Below, piece after piece: positions 9,880 to 21,740 of a stretch of 64,000 nt of DNA (its first letter is position 1; each line of letters starts with the position of its first letter). The position numbers and the translations under genes are program-made. Under the pieces are notes generated by a model, which had not been told where the DNA came from, ran no database searches, and saw nothing but the letters and a program-made list of their open reading frames with translations. This stretch comes from Prunus persica (Eukaryota > Streptophyta > Magnoliopsida > Rosales > Rosaceae), in NCBI RefSeq assembly GCF_000346465.2, contig NC_034011.1, positions 13,267,339-13,331,338 on the forward strand, given 5' to 3'.

Positions 9880-11250
9880 TATGATGTCCTCATGTACTAT
9901 GACGGTATTTATAATATTATTATCGTATAGAGTTATAGCGAACCATGGCACTAGTAGTGTAGATAACGACGTCTAGATGTAAAAATATCCACGTTGCTCT
10001 TTTACTGTTTTAAGACATGTTAAGTTAGTACACCACGACGGTCTGTATAAATAAACAGTCGTGGTAAATGTAATTTACCACTTCATTATTGTAGAATATA
10101 GTGTCAGGTTGTTTGTACCTAACCACATCGGTTTCTTCACAATGAGCATCGTATAATATTATAGGAATCAACGTCGTTAATTGAAAAATACCGTCGTCTC
10201 TATTTCCTTTATACGACTGTCATTCTGTGACCACTGTCGTTTGAAATTTGTATTGCTTTTTAAGTTTTATTTTCTGGGTTTTGGCAGTCTACGAAGGTAG
10301 ATCAACAAAATGACAAGTATGGAGTAAAAACACAACGGTTTATATACAAAACTGTTGTATGTGATATAATTTTTTGGCTTATTTACTAAATGAAATCGTC
10401 AGAGAAATGCAAATGAAATCCCAAAAGATAAGAAATCTTACTAGCAGGATCTATGTTCCTCATCACAATCAAATCACCAATATGAGAAAGACACATACAT
10501 ACAGAGAGGTGAGAGAGACACACACATACCAACATCCAAGTTATTGCCTTCCACCCAAATCTAGACCTTCAGAGAGGTAGAGAGAGCCACGGGGCTAGGT
10601 GACTTGAGTTAGAGTTGGAACTCTAATAGAAAAGTAAAAGTGAAGACCAACTGAACAGCCCCAATTTATCTTTACATCCAAATGGGTCCCAGGAAAAGAA
10701 AAGCCCACTAATAATTTTAATTTGTAAAACATCGGTGTTTTTTGCTTACGCAATAACAAAGTGTTACAAAGTCACTAGGAATCTAATTACCGTCGTCTAA
10801 ATGATATACCATGTCGCAATTTTACTACTACATGACTATTAAGTAAGTACACCACTAGTCTGTGCACATAAACGTCGTTATCATAGAATATAGCATCGGG
10901 GTTGTTCCAACTAACCGGGCAGTTTATTCATAATGAGCGGCGCATTCACTTAAAATACCACATCTGCAAAAATACACTTTTGTCGTGTAAAATTGTAAAT
11001 AACCATAGTTGTTTATTCATAATCAGCGTTGAATTAACTTAATATACCATGGCGGTTTCAGAATACTAAAAGTCGTTTGACATTACTATCAACCACATCA
11101 GTTTCTACATGCATCGCTTTGTATTAACTTCCATACTAGGGCCATTTTTATCAAAACGGTCGTGTTATGAAACTTTGCATTTCAATATTAACTTTTGCAT
11201 CACTCGGCCTAAAATTTTACGTTTTTTGCACCTGATAAATATTTCACTCT
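9880..11250. repeat. CACTA-like subterminal repeat region
   Basis: No gene is seen. The stretch is dense in ACGACGG / CCGTCGT words and short hairpins such as CCACGACGGTCTGT facing ACAGTCGTGG at 10032-10064. A block of about 300 bp is present twice in direct orientation (about 9955-10260 and 10785-11110), sharing the order 'AGTACACCAC', 'ATAGAATATAG', 'CATAATGAGC'. Many short copies of one hexamer in both orientations are typical of the subterminal regions of CACTA (En/Spm) elements, where the transposase binds. It lies directly upstream of an En/Spm-type protein relic. No CACTA terminus was located on either side. Confidence 0.5.
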
Positions 11251-11538
11251 CCTCTCAGTTTTCCTTCCCAAAGCGGCATGTCTGAATATTGTCATCTTCC
11301 TCTCCTCCTAGTCTTCATCTCCAATTCTCCCAACTTCTGAAGCAAAGTTTCATTGCACGCCAAAGGTTACATTTTTTCTCACTCTCCTTTTCCTTTTTTT
11401 TTTTTTGGTCAAAATCATTTCTAAGGTTGATACCATGATAGAAAGTGTCTGAAAACAAGACTCCATTTTCAAAATAATGGAGTCTTTCATTGTTTTGAAT
11501 GATATCAGTAGTCTCTCACTCTCACCTTGGTTTAATAT

Positions 11539-11900
11539 GTATTTTACTCTTAATAAGACAACGGTTTTTTCTTGTTTATATCGTTTTAATTATCACACCA
11601 CCACGATAATTAACTCCATGCTATTTCAAATAGCATGACGGTAGTTAATTACCGACGTGGTGTGATAATTAAAATGACGTACACAAGAAAAATCGTCGTC
11701 TTATTAAGAGTAAAATACAGAAAAAAATAATCGTGAGAATGAGAGACAGTTTTTCTTGTATTTACTCTTAATAAGGTGACGGTTTTTTTCTTGTTTACGT
11801 CGTTTTAATAATCACACCAAGACGGTAATTAACTACTGCGTGCTAAAGAAAATAGTACGACGGTAGTTATTATCTACCAACGTGTGAAATTTAATATTAC
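11539..11900. repeat. Near-perfect palindrome plus extra arms
   Basis: 11539-11718 is an inverted repeat with arms of about 88 bp around a central CATGCTATTTC/AAATAGCATG (centre 11627). Each arm runs from GTATTTTACTCTTAATAAGAC through a TTTTAATTATCACACCA block to the centre. A third arm follows at about 11759-11835 in the left-arm orientation, with a degenerate fourth at about 11840-11900. The arms contain the same ACGACGG words as 9880-11250. The transcript would fold into a long hairpin. Confidence 0.85.
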
Positions 11901-11977
11901 GTTCTTTTTTTCAAATAACCGTTTTTTTTTCCACTTACATATTATATTTCTCTCTAATATTATATTTCTCTCTAAAC

Positions 11978-12735
11978 ATGGTTTCTAAATCTCGAAGTAA
12001 GGAGGCTCAAGTTTCAATAGCTCAAAGTAAGGAGCTTGCAATTTCAAAGGCTCAAATTAATGAAGACAAAGCAACTCAAAGCAAGTCCTCGAAGAACATG
12101 CGATTTGCTTCATCTGCCGAGAAAGAACCAAATAGCTCAACGACATTTGATGAGGAGCCAAAGTCAACTCGTGGTATCGACACAATGAGCCTTGTTGTGA
12201 AGAGAAAAATCCGAAAGATTAAACCTATAGTTGAATACAATAAAAGAGGCAGGCCACATGGCAAGGCATCTGTTGAGATGAAATCATATATTGGGCAAGA
12301 AATAGACTACATTGCCCAAGGATATAAAGGAGCTCAAATTTGGGAAGTTGTTCAGATGGCTTATGTGGTTGGGCAAGGGGGCAAGAAGTTGGTGTTATCG
12401 TCTGCTACAAAAAAATGTAAGGATTTCAAGTCTACCTTAACGAGGCAGTTTGTTCTTCCATTCACAAATGACAAGGAGAAGTTAAAAGAACCCCCTCAAC
12501 TATATAACTCATAAAGAGACTGGATTGGGATGCCTTTGTAGCTTTAAGGTATCACCAAAATTTGTGGTTGTGCATACTGAACAATCATAGAGAAATGAGA
12601 AATGCAAGTACAATGATAGGTTGTCTCGAAAAGGGTATGTTGGTTTGGAGGACCAATTGTGCTGAAACGAAGGCTTTTCTAAGTACAAGGTCTCCAGGTT
12701 GGACTTATCTAACTTCGGCTATTTTGTTGTAGTAG
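11978..12735 (+). pseudogene. Ptta/En/Spm-type plant transposase relic
   Basis: An ATG at 11978 opens a frame of 178 codons: a Lys/Ser-rich N-terminus, then RGRPHGKASVEMKSYIG, a KLVLSSATKKCKDFKSTLT block and LPFTNDKEKLKEPPQLYNS. These match the conserved DNA-binding region of plant Ptta/En/Spm family proteins. At the stop (about 12512) the family sequence continues in other frames: RLDWDAFVALRYH, then KCKYNDRLSRKGYVGLEDQL at about 12600-12665. At least two frameshifts therefore break it. No DDE domain is present; the family acts with a separate TnpD-like transposase that binds subterminal repeats. Palindromic repeats lie just upstream. Confidence 0.7.
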
Positions 12736-12779
12736 GATGTAACTAAGGTTGGTAAGCTGCAACTCGAATAATGGCCTTT

Positions 12780-14512
12780 TCTCTTTCTTCCTCTAGCAGG
12801 TCAAGGTTGAAATCTTACTAGTGGGAGCGATGCTGATGGATGGAACAGTGATATGAGGGGAATGATTGCTTCAGTTGATCTTCTTTTGGTGGTGCAATAA
12901 GCCCATAAGACCCCCAGAATTTCATTGACCTATTTTCCTTCAGTGTCTTCCAGTCCTTTCTTCAGGCAATCCAACATGATCATGTTAGATGCTTTTGCTT
13001 GGCCATTGCCTTTCGAATATCTAGGAGTTGACAGGTGTTGCTTGATGTCACACTTTACAAAGAATGCGATGATTTGCCTACCAATGAACTGTGACCCGTT
13101 ATCAGTGATCAACGACTACGGGTAGTCGACCGACAGATAATGATCTTCTAGATATATAGAGTGACTCGTTGTCAATGACATACTCTATGGAGTCGTGTGT
13201 CATGGTAGGCCAAAAGTACCCTATGCTTAGAGCTTTTTAAGCGGGTGACCTGCATCCCAAATGGATGTCGCACTCGCTGTCATGGATTTTGTAGAGCACT
13301 TCGAGAGTTTGCGGGTACTTGATGCCTGTGAGATGAGGACCGGAATATGATCTTCGAACAAACTTGTTGTCCTTCATGTAGTATCTTAAGCTTCCTGCTT
13401 GATTTTTCTAGCCTCGGACTTCTCCCTTGGCAAATTTTCATTTGTCAAGTAGTCGATGATGGGGTCTTTCTCGCTGGGATCCTCATCGATCTGCATTAGG
13501 TCCCGCAGCTCTGCTTCTTCGATGCTCGACTGGAATTGAACTTCTGAACTGGGTATCCAACGATGATCCTAGACTTGCCAGCGCATCTACATGTGTGTTT
13601 TTTGCCCAGGGAATTTTTTGGATAGTGAAGGTAGGGAATATCTTTTAAAGCTCATAGACTTTTTCTAGGTACTGGATCATCCTTGGGTGCTTCGCCATGT
13701 ACTCCTTTGATGCTTGATTGGTGATCAGTTGGGAGTCTGAGTAGATGGCTAGCCTCTTGATCGATAGCTCCTTTGTCGCGTGCAGGCCAGCAAGCATCAC
13801 CTCGTACTCTGCTTTGCTTTTTGAGGCTGGAAAGCCTAGTGTGATTATAATGATGCCTGCTCCAACAAGGTTTCATCCAGGTGATTATAATGATGCCTAC
13901 TCCAACTCCTTTATGATTTGACTCTCCATCTAAGCTCAACTTGCACAAGTCTTTGGGCAGGTCAGGATCGGCAAAAGAGGTCTTGTCTGCTCTCGATCTT
14001 TCGTTGAATCTGTTGACCATCTTTACTTCTTTTGTTGATGGAGTGAACTCTACAACGAAATTTGCTAAAGCCTGGGCTTTTATGGGCAGTCTTCAGCTGG
14101 TAGAGGAGATCATACTGTCTTAATTCGATAGCCTATTTCAAGAGTCACTGAGAGGCATCGGGACTATGAAGGATCGATCTCAAAGGAAGTTCTGTCACAT
14201 AAATTAAAAGGGACAAAATGAGCCTCTCCATTTTCCGATAACTAGTCTCTGCATCAAGAAGGGATTTTGACGTGTAGAATACTGGATGTTGTGCACCAGC
14301 TCTTCTCGGATAAAAGCTGAGCTGACTATAGAATTGGACACTGCCAAGTAGATGAACAAATCTTGGCATGGTACGGGTTTTGACAGTAGGGGAGGTGAAG
14401 TTGGGTCGGTTTTCAAGTTTTGGAAAGCTACTTTGCATTCTTCATCCTACTTGTCTCCTTGTCCTTTCTTCAAGGCTTTGAAGAACGGCCTGCAGTTGTT
14501 GGTGGATCTCTT
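12780..14512 (-). pseudogene. Ty3/gypsy Tat-clade pol relic (RT end, RNase H, integrase)
   Basis: On the minus strand from 14512: the end of RT with the connection domain (FFKALKKGQGDK, FIYLAVSNSIVSSAFIREEL, HPVFYTSKSLLDAETSY), then an RNase H (CKLSLDGESNHKGVGVGIII; the SDSQL region near 13730), then an integrase zinc region (GYFWPTM near 13210) and core (TDNGSQFIGRQI, STPRYSKGNGQAKASN at 12930-13112). The order of two RNase H-like blocks before integrase is that of Tat elements. Many frameshifts are present, and a 27-bp motif is duplicated at 13835-13910. The upstream RT half is replaced by copia sequence at 14512. Confidence 0.8.
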
Positions 14513-15222
14513 CTTGCATAGCTAAAATCCAATCATCATGACATAGAGCATCCTTGATGTTCTTTGGTTCAATTTGAGACATGAAACACAGAAAATTGAT
14601 TTTCTCAAGAAGTTGGCTTCTTGTTTTAACTCCGACAGATGGGTCACCTAAGATTACATCATTGGGATGATATCTTTGAACCCAAGGAGCAGGACTAGGT
14701 TCCACAAGTTCTGTATGAACAGACACAAATGAGAAAGGATCCTCATCTTTTCTTGGTATTTGTTCAGTGATAACTGACTCAGGGTTACCTTTTTCTTCAT
14801 CAAATACATCGAGATCGACACACACTTTATCAGATTTATCCAGAGAGTCATCAATGACAACATTACTGGATTCCATCATAGTTTTGGTTCTTTTGTTGAA
14901 GACTCGGAAAGCTCTGCTATTCAGTGAATAACCTAGGAAAATTCCTTCATCACTCTTGGAGTCAAATTTTGCTAAGTGTTCCCTATCCCATAAAATGTAA
15001 CACAAACTGCCAAATACTCTAAAGTATTTTAGATTTGGTTTCTTAGCTTTCCATAACTCATATGGAGTTTTGTTAGAGTTGGGCCTTGTGTAAACTCTAT
15101 TTACCACATAACAGGAGGTGTTCACTGCCTCTGCCCAAAAGAACTTGGGCAAACTTTGCTAGAGAGCATTACTCTAGCCATTCAATTAAAACTCTATCTT
15201 TCTTTAACCACACCATTTTGTT
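14513..15222 (-). pseudogene. Copia B integrase C-terminal part
   Basis: Reads FFWAEAVNTSCYVVNRV, TPYELWKAKKPNLKYFRVFG, DEGIFLGYSLNSRAFRVFN and a long acidic linker, then IEPKNIKDALCHDDWILAMQEE, the start of the RVT_2 domain. The frame is open from 15152 to about 14450 but continues into IHQQLQAVLQSLEERTRRQ, which is Tat RT in the wrong frame. The fusion is therefore not a functional protein. Confidence 0.85.
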
Positions 15223-16453
15223 GGGGTGTGATAGGGGAAGAGAACTCATGTCTAATTCCTAACTCATCACAGTATTAAATGAAAAGATGAGTTATCAACT
15301 CAGTTCCATGATCACTCCTCATTCTAGACAGAGAGTTTACTGTATTTCCTTTCTCATTTGAATTTTGTTGACAGTGGACTTGAAATGTATGAAAGTTTCT
15401 CCTTTGTCTTTGAGAAAGGCAACCCATGTAAATCTAGAGTAATCATCAACAACAACCAAAATGTACTTTTTCCCTCCAAGGCTGATGGTTTGAATGGGTC
15501 TAATTAAGTCCATATGAATGAGTTCAAGAGGTCTGGTGGTGGTCATGGAATTCACAGTCCCATGACTAGTTGGCAACCACTGCACACAAATTTTGTTTTC
15601 CTAGTTGGCAACCACTGCACACAAATTTTATGGTATTTCCAAACTTGGGAATGCCTCTTACAATTTATTTCTTGGATAAATTCTCAAGGTCTTTGAGATT
15701 CACATGACCCAATCTTTGATGCCATAGCACCAAGGAGTTGTCAATTGCTAAGTTGCAAGCCACACGAGGGGAAAGTGTTTTAGAAACCACACGTAGCAGC
15801 TATCACTTGAACTTAAACCACTGAAGACAATTTTGCCATCTTTGTTTAAGACATTGCATCTATCCTTTGTGAAACTAACATTGTACGTGTCTTGATCACA
15901 AAGCTGATTTATGCTAATCAAATTTGATGTAAGGTTTTCAACATACATAACATTTTCTAGCTTGTCAATCCCTGGAGCAGAAATGGTTCCCTTACCAAGG
16001 ATTCTTGATTTTCCACCATCACCAAAAGTAACACTGCCAAGCTCAGACATGAGAGAGAGATCTAAAAACAGATTTTTGTCTCCAGTCATGTGCCTAGAGC
16101 AACCACGATCAAAGTACCAAGTATTTGAATTTCTAACAGACAAGGCAGTCAAGACAACAAGACAGGACTCATTTTCTTTCTTTAACCAAACCCTTTTTGG
16201 AGGTTCAATTTTAGGTTTCAGCAAACCTAGGATTATTTCAACTTCTCTTGATAAGTTTTCCACTTGTCTTTGCAGATTTGTGGAATTTATCTTTTCTTTT
16301 TGTTTGAAACAATATGGTCTTATATGCCCTTTTTCATTGCAGAAGTGACAAACAGGAATAAATTTTTTGGCATTTGCAGTATTTCTAACAGTATTTCAGT
16401 GTTTATTAATCTGGATTGATCCAAATCAATAATGGTGGATGAGCTACAGAGCT
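15223..16453 (-). repeat. Tandem duplication unit 1 (copia gag knuckle to integrase)
   Basis: 1231 bp. Contains a CCHC knuckle (CHFCNEKGHIRPYC, near 16310-16350), the protease region at 15748-16263, GAG-pre-integrase and the start of the integrase core (HMDLIRPIQTISLGGKKYI; VVVDDYSRFTWVAF). The protease site reads FDRGCSRHMTG instead of the usual DSG, so its catalytic triad is altered. A 27-bp segment (AGTTGGCAACCACTGCACAC...) is repeated 36 bp apart near 15568 and 15604. Frame breaks separate the domains. Confidence 0.92.
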
Positions 16454-16572
16454 AGAAGCTCTATCTCTATCCATAGAGAAGATTTAGAGTAGGATCTACA
16501 CTAAATAAAATGTAGTTCCTGCTCTGATACCAATTGTAAAACAGGAGCTTAGCTCTTATAAAACCTACCCGC
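16454..16572 (-). other. Copia LTR end, PBS and leader between duplication units
   Basis: Minus strand: an LTR end ...CCTGTTTTACAA is followed by the primer binding site TGGTATCAGAGC (16521-16532) and a leader running to the duplicated unit. On the right it stops abruptly at 16572, where unit 2 begins inside integrase sequence. It fixes unit 1 as the 5' end of a copia genome whose gag is deleted. Confidence 0.85.
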
Positions 16573-17804
16573 GGGGTGTGATAGGGGAAGAGAACTCATG
16601 TCTAATTCCTAACTCATCACAGTATTAAATGAAAGATGAGTTATAAAACTCAGTTCCATGATCACTCCTCATTCTAGACAGAGAGTTTACTGTATTTCCT
16701 TTCTCATTTTGAATTTTGTTGACAATGGACTTGAAATGTATGAAAGTTTCTCCTTTGTCTTTGAGAAAGGCAACCCATGTAAATGTAGAGTAATCATCAA
16801 CAACAACCAAAATGTACTTTTTCCCTCCAAGGCTGATGGTTTGAATGGGTCTAATTAAGTCTATATGAATAAGTTCAAGAGGTCTGGTGGTGGTCATGGA
16901 ATTCACAGTCCCATGACTAGTTGGCAACCACTGCACACAAATTTTGTTTTCCTAGTTGGCAACCACTGCACACAAATTTTATGGTATTTCCAAACTTGGG
17001 AATGCCTCTTACAATTTCTTTCTTGGATAAATTCTCAAGGTCTTTTAGATTCACATGACCCAATCCTTGATGCCATAGCACCAAGGAGTTGTCAATTGCT
17101 AAGTTGCAAGCCACACGAGGGGAAAGTGTTTTAGAAACCACACGTAGCAGTTCTCACTTGAACTTAAACCACTCAAGACAATTTTGCCATCTTTGTTTAA
17201 GACATTGCATCTATCCTTTGTGAAACTAACATTGTACGTGTCTTGATCACAGAGCTGACTTATGCTAATCAAATTTGATGTAAGGTTTTCAACATACATA
17301 ACATTTTCTAGCTTGTCAATCCCTGGAGCAGAAATGGTTCCCTTACCAAGGATTCTTGATTTTCCACCATCACCAAAAGTAACACTGCCAAGCTCAGACA
17401 TGAGAGAGAGATCTAAAAACAGATTTTTGTCTCCAGTCATGTGCCTAGAGCAACCACGATCAAAGTACCAAGTATTTGAATTTCTAACAGACAAGGCAGT
17501 CAAGACAACAAGACAGGACTCATTTTCTTTCTTTAACCAAACCCTTTTTGGAGGTTCAATTTTAGGTTTCAGCAAACCTAGGATTATTTCAACTTCTCTT
17601 GATAAGTTTTCCACTTGTCTTTGCAGATTTGTGGAATTTATCTTTTCTTTTTATTTGAAACAATATGGTCTTATATGCCCTTTTTCATTGCAGAAGTGAC
17701 AAACAGGAATAAATTTTTTGGCATTTGCAGTATTTCTAACAGTATTTCAGTGTTTATTAATCTGGATTGATCCAAATCAATAATGGTGGATGAGCTACAG
17801 AGCT
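16573..17804 (-). repeat. Tandem duplication unit 2
   Basis: Repeats 15223-16453 at an offset of 1350-1351 bp with only scattered single-base differences. It includes the same FDRG protease change (near 17445-17470) and the same internal 27-bp repeat, so both changes predate the duplication. The GAG-pre-integrase frame is better kept here (16917-17141, WHQGLGHVNLKDLENL). At 17804 homology ends and unrelated sequence begins. Confidence 0.92.
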
Positions 17805-18779
17805 GGATTTAAAATTATTACTTAGTGACAAATGACATTAAAAACAAATACTGCTTGTGGTGATCAAGTAACCAAGGTAAATGCAATAATGTAAATGACA
17901 CAGTATTTGTTAACCCAGAAACCCATAAGGGAAAAACTGGGGACCAAGCCAGGAAAAGATTCAATCCACTCAATTGTAAAGTACAAGAAATATAGGGATA
18001 TTAGCTCAACTACACACAATAGGCAGCTAACTATCTAACCTTCTAGCAAAGCACCATTTCTTTACTTCACAACAACAGATTCTTTTCTTGACCTCGCAAC
18101 AGCACCAAGCATAAGTTGCTCTCGATATGATGTTATGAAGTGAGTTGTGGTTTCATAAAATTCATCTATCTCAATCATAGGAACGATTGAACTAGATAAA
18201 AGAAACTGTGTACAGTTATGAATTAAAACCAAAAGATGTTTGAACTTTGAAACAAGGTTTTAATCATAAATACAATAATGAAACCAAAGCAGCCATTTAA
18301 TCAAATTGATAATAAACTTGGAGTAAGTTTTATGTGTATGCAATCATACTCATAACTCTCAAGAATTCAAGATGACTGAAGTAAGTTTTTGAATGTTTAA
18401 AACCTGATATGATGATCTTTCAAAAACATGAACATGGAAGCATAGTAAAGGCTGAGTTTAAAAGGTGATGCCAAATGCTTAAGATTGCTGCCTCTTCATG
18501 AAACTAAGTTCAGTAGATATAGAGAACTGAACTGCCAGTTTCAAGAAAGAGGAGATCAATATAAAAAACAGATTCAGTCAGGAACTTGGTTTCACAAAAG
18601 ATTGACTTGATAAGAGTGCAAGAGGCAGAGGATAATCCTATTTTATCTTTTTCAGAAATCAAGTGCAGGAAAGATATTTGCAATAAACTATTAATTGATT
18701 TCTGCAATTGACGGATTAAAACAGATATACGATGGATTGATACATAATGAAACATAAAATATATTTTAAAGTGTGTATC
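17805..18779. other. Unassigned AT-rich stretch
   Basis: No gene, terminal repeat or known motif recognised. Text such as AACCCAGAAACCCATAAGGG resembles retroelement untranslated regions, but I cannot place it. Short open frames here look random. Confidence 0.5.
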
Positions 18780-21740
18780 AATCCATGTATATCAAACTCT
18801 ACTAATGTATGCTATTCACCAAACCTCGCAGGGATGTTCAGGGCTCGACGGACCTTAGCCATGTCCAGCCCAAGATCCAGTTTCTTGGTGATGTCATTTT
18901 TTGGAAGCAGAAGACAGAATCAATTAGTCACACATCAAAGAATTCAGACAAAATTAAAGCAAATCAATAAAAGAATGATCTACCATCGTAGTAAGTGAGG
19001 GGAAGAAAGTGGACCGTCGCCGATCTCACAATCCCATCGTCCATTGACTTCTAACACATCGGCGTGTCTTACATGATCTCCTTGGCTGAGACTTTCAAAC
19101 AGCTTGGCTTTGCATACACAAACTTGGGTGTACTTCTTGTAGTGCCTAACTTCGAAGAGAGACGTAGGCAACTGCCAAAGCGTGTTAAGGTAAACACAGG
19201 CCATATCTGAAGCATCCTAAGGGAGATGCACAACCAAGGCACCTGCAGGTCAATCAAGAAGTTCACAATACCCAACAAATTTTTTTGTTTAAATAACTAA
19301 AATTTCCATAGCAAAGTGACCAATTGGCCAGAGTTCAACAAAAGAAAGATAATCAAACAAGACCAATTATTGCAAACTAGAAAGTAGATTACAAAGCTTG
19401 AAAATACAAAAGTGTCTCTATCCACAAATCAGTGACCTCCTTAGCTTATGCATGATCAACTATCCCCTCCGTGACTCCGCCCAGGTCAGCTACATGCTCA
19501 TTAGATGAAGTCATCTGCTCAACAGCTCAATCTGCATGTTCCGTAAAATTTACCGCCACCTTGTCATATGTGCTCTCCTTGGCATCATCCTCCTTAGCTG
19601 CAGTCTCATGGGCCACTTGCTCTTCGGCTGCCTCTATATCCACAGCATTGATTTACACACCTTCAGTAGGGGGCATGTCAGGATAGAACATTTCAATATC
19701 TTCATGTTCAATGGAATGACAAAGAGCGGCCCTTATCTTACAGTCCATGTAGCCCATACTTAGATCATTCAACAACCTTGTGGTAGGCATCAAACATGGC
19801 TATAAGTTATCGTAACTCTAGGATATGTCTGCATTCTTGCGCTTGAGACGGAAGTAGGCCTCTTTGCGACCATGCAAGGCAGCAACAGAAGACTTGAGTT
19901 CACTGTCTTTTTTAGCAAGGGAACTCTTCAGCACAGACATGCTCTCCTTCATTTCAAATATCCTCATTTCATGGTGGATCTGCTCGGCCAAGAGCTTACC
20001 AGTCAAGTCAACATTCTTCTTCCCCAACTCCTTGAGCTTAGCAAAAGAGAAGGCAACAACAAACGAGTTTGGAATGGCCTCAAAAATTAAAACTACTCTT
20101 GTTTAAGCAAAGTGACAGCCGCTTTTTTTTGCTTCTCCCAAGAAAAACTTGAGAATGTGCCAAGATTACTAGCTTGATGTATATGAACAACCAACTTGAC
20201 GTAAGCAGACGAGCTTGATAGAAAGTCTATCTTGAGCAGATTAGACACACATGCATCCCCTCCGGAGTTGGACTTGTCAACCTTAGGACCAACTGTTAGC
20301 GTTTTTGAAGAATCCTTTGCCTGAGTAGATGAGTTTATGACCTTCTTAGCTGCAACCATCGTCGCTTTCAAAGAAGTCAACGACGCTGAATCAACTCCAT
20401 ATTTGACTGCTCGTGGCTCGATAGATGGATCGCGATTGTTAGACGGAAGAGCACTCCTCCCAGTTCGATCTTCATCCCTTACCTCGTGCAGATGACTCGA
20501 ACTTCAGGGAGGAATGTTAACAACTCTTTGTGTCTCGGTAGTGAATCGGTTCGAGAACAAACTTCTTTGCAAGGCATATTGCAATTTTGAGATGGTCAAT
20601 TGGAGACTTCAGTAGATGTCTCGAACATTCAGCATGTCATCAATCTTCTTGCTATCCACGCTGACAAGATGCTTGACCTTGGCAGACGACGAAGAAGCAG
20701 ATTCCACTTAAGTCTTCTTAACAGACGAGACCTCTTTTGAAGAAAACTTGATCACAACAGAAGGAAGTCTCAGGTTTTTTCTTAGAGGAGAAACATCCCT
20801 TACCTGAGAAGTTGCAACTTCATCTTTGAAGGACTTGGCATCGGCCTTCCTCTTTTCAGCGGATTTGGTTGAGGACTCCTCCCATTCGACAGGAAAATCA
20901 TTTGAGTCTAGGCCATACTGCTTTCATCTATCAACATCTTTGGTAGGGGCCAAACCACTAGCTTTCTTCTAATACTTGCTCAACAGCCAGAGCCATTCGC
21001 GAAACCTAGCATGGATGTTCAGAGCTTGGTGGACTTTAGCCATGTCCAGGTCGCGATCTCATTTTTTCTAATATCATTATCTGCAAGCAGAAGACATAAG
21101 TTAGTTAGTCATACATCAAAGTATTCAGATGAAATTGAAGCTGATCAACAAAGTATGACATGCCATCGCAGTAGGTGAGGGGAACAAGAGAACCATCGTC
21201 GACCTATCCTTCCTACTGTCCGATAACCTCCAACATATCGGCGTGCCATACATGATCTCCTTGGCTTAGCCTATCAAACAGCTTAGCGTTGCATAAACAA
21301 ACCTGGGCACACATCTCATAGCTCCTCACTTCGAAAAGTAAAAGAACTCATGCACGGTTAGATCCAGCTTGAAGAAATGGCTCAGATTCTCAAAAACACA
21401 TGATCGCGCCAGTAGATGTTCGGAGTACATTTTCTTGAAGAACTTTGACAACAGGAACGTGAAGCCCAAAGAGAAGTAGAGGGGCGAAATGAGATAATTT
21501 TGGCATCCGGATCTTTCGAATCCACACAAGGCACATCGTCAGTTGAAGGCAGCACCAGCTTAACATGCACGTCATTAGGTATGCCAAAAGCATATGTGGC
21601 ACGCCTCTTATGGAAGTGAGCTTCAGATGTAGCACAATACAGATTAGCCACGAATCTCTTCTTGTGCACGCTGGAACCACCTCACAGGTACAAAGGCACT
21701 TGTGAACTTGGTGATCGGCTACTCTCATAGGAAGACATGA
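18780..21740 (-). mobile_element. Degraded plant transposon ORFs (Transposase_28-like)
   Basis: Minus-strand fragments: MHKKRFVANLYCATSEAHF and HVKLVLPSTDDVPCVDSKD (21540-21669); FYFSLGFTFLLSKFFKKMYS (about 21420-21490, another frame); EMCAQVCLCNAKLFDRLSQG (21250-21320). The last block recurs at 19069-19204. Further left are a coiled-coil piece (19818-20027, KKNVDLTGKLLAEQIHHEM...) and a Ser-rich piece (20093-20380). The N-terminal part resembles the 'putative gypsy-type transposase' domain (Transposase_28) of plant retroelement proteins. A block of about 330 bp (18830-19190 and 21000-21330) is present twice in direct orientation. Many stops; no catalytic domain. A relative on the plus strand is at 29527-30150. 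Confidence 0.55.

Larger units (their letters stand above)
14513..17804 (-). mobile_element. Ty1/copia element B with internal tandem duplication
   Basis: Minus-strand copia sequence: zinc knuckle, protease, GAG-pre-integrase, integrase, and the first codons of RT (WILAMQEE) at 14513-14535, where it meets Tat RT. Units 15223-16453 and 16573-17804 are nearly identical. Between them lie 119 bp with an LTR end and a PBS (16521-16532). No 3' LTR and almost no RT remain. Gag is deleted from the leader to the zinc knuckle. Two truncated copies in tandem suggest recombination or template switching rather than two insertions. Confidence 0.85.
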
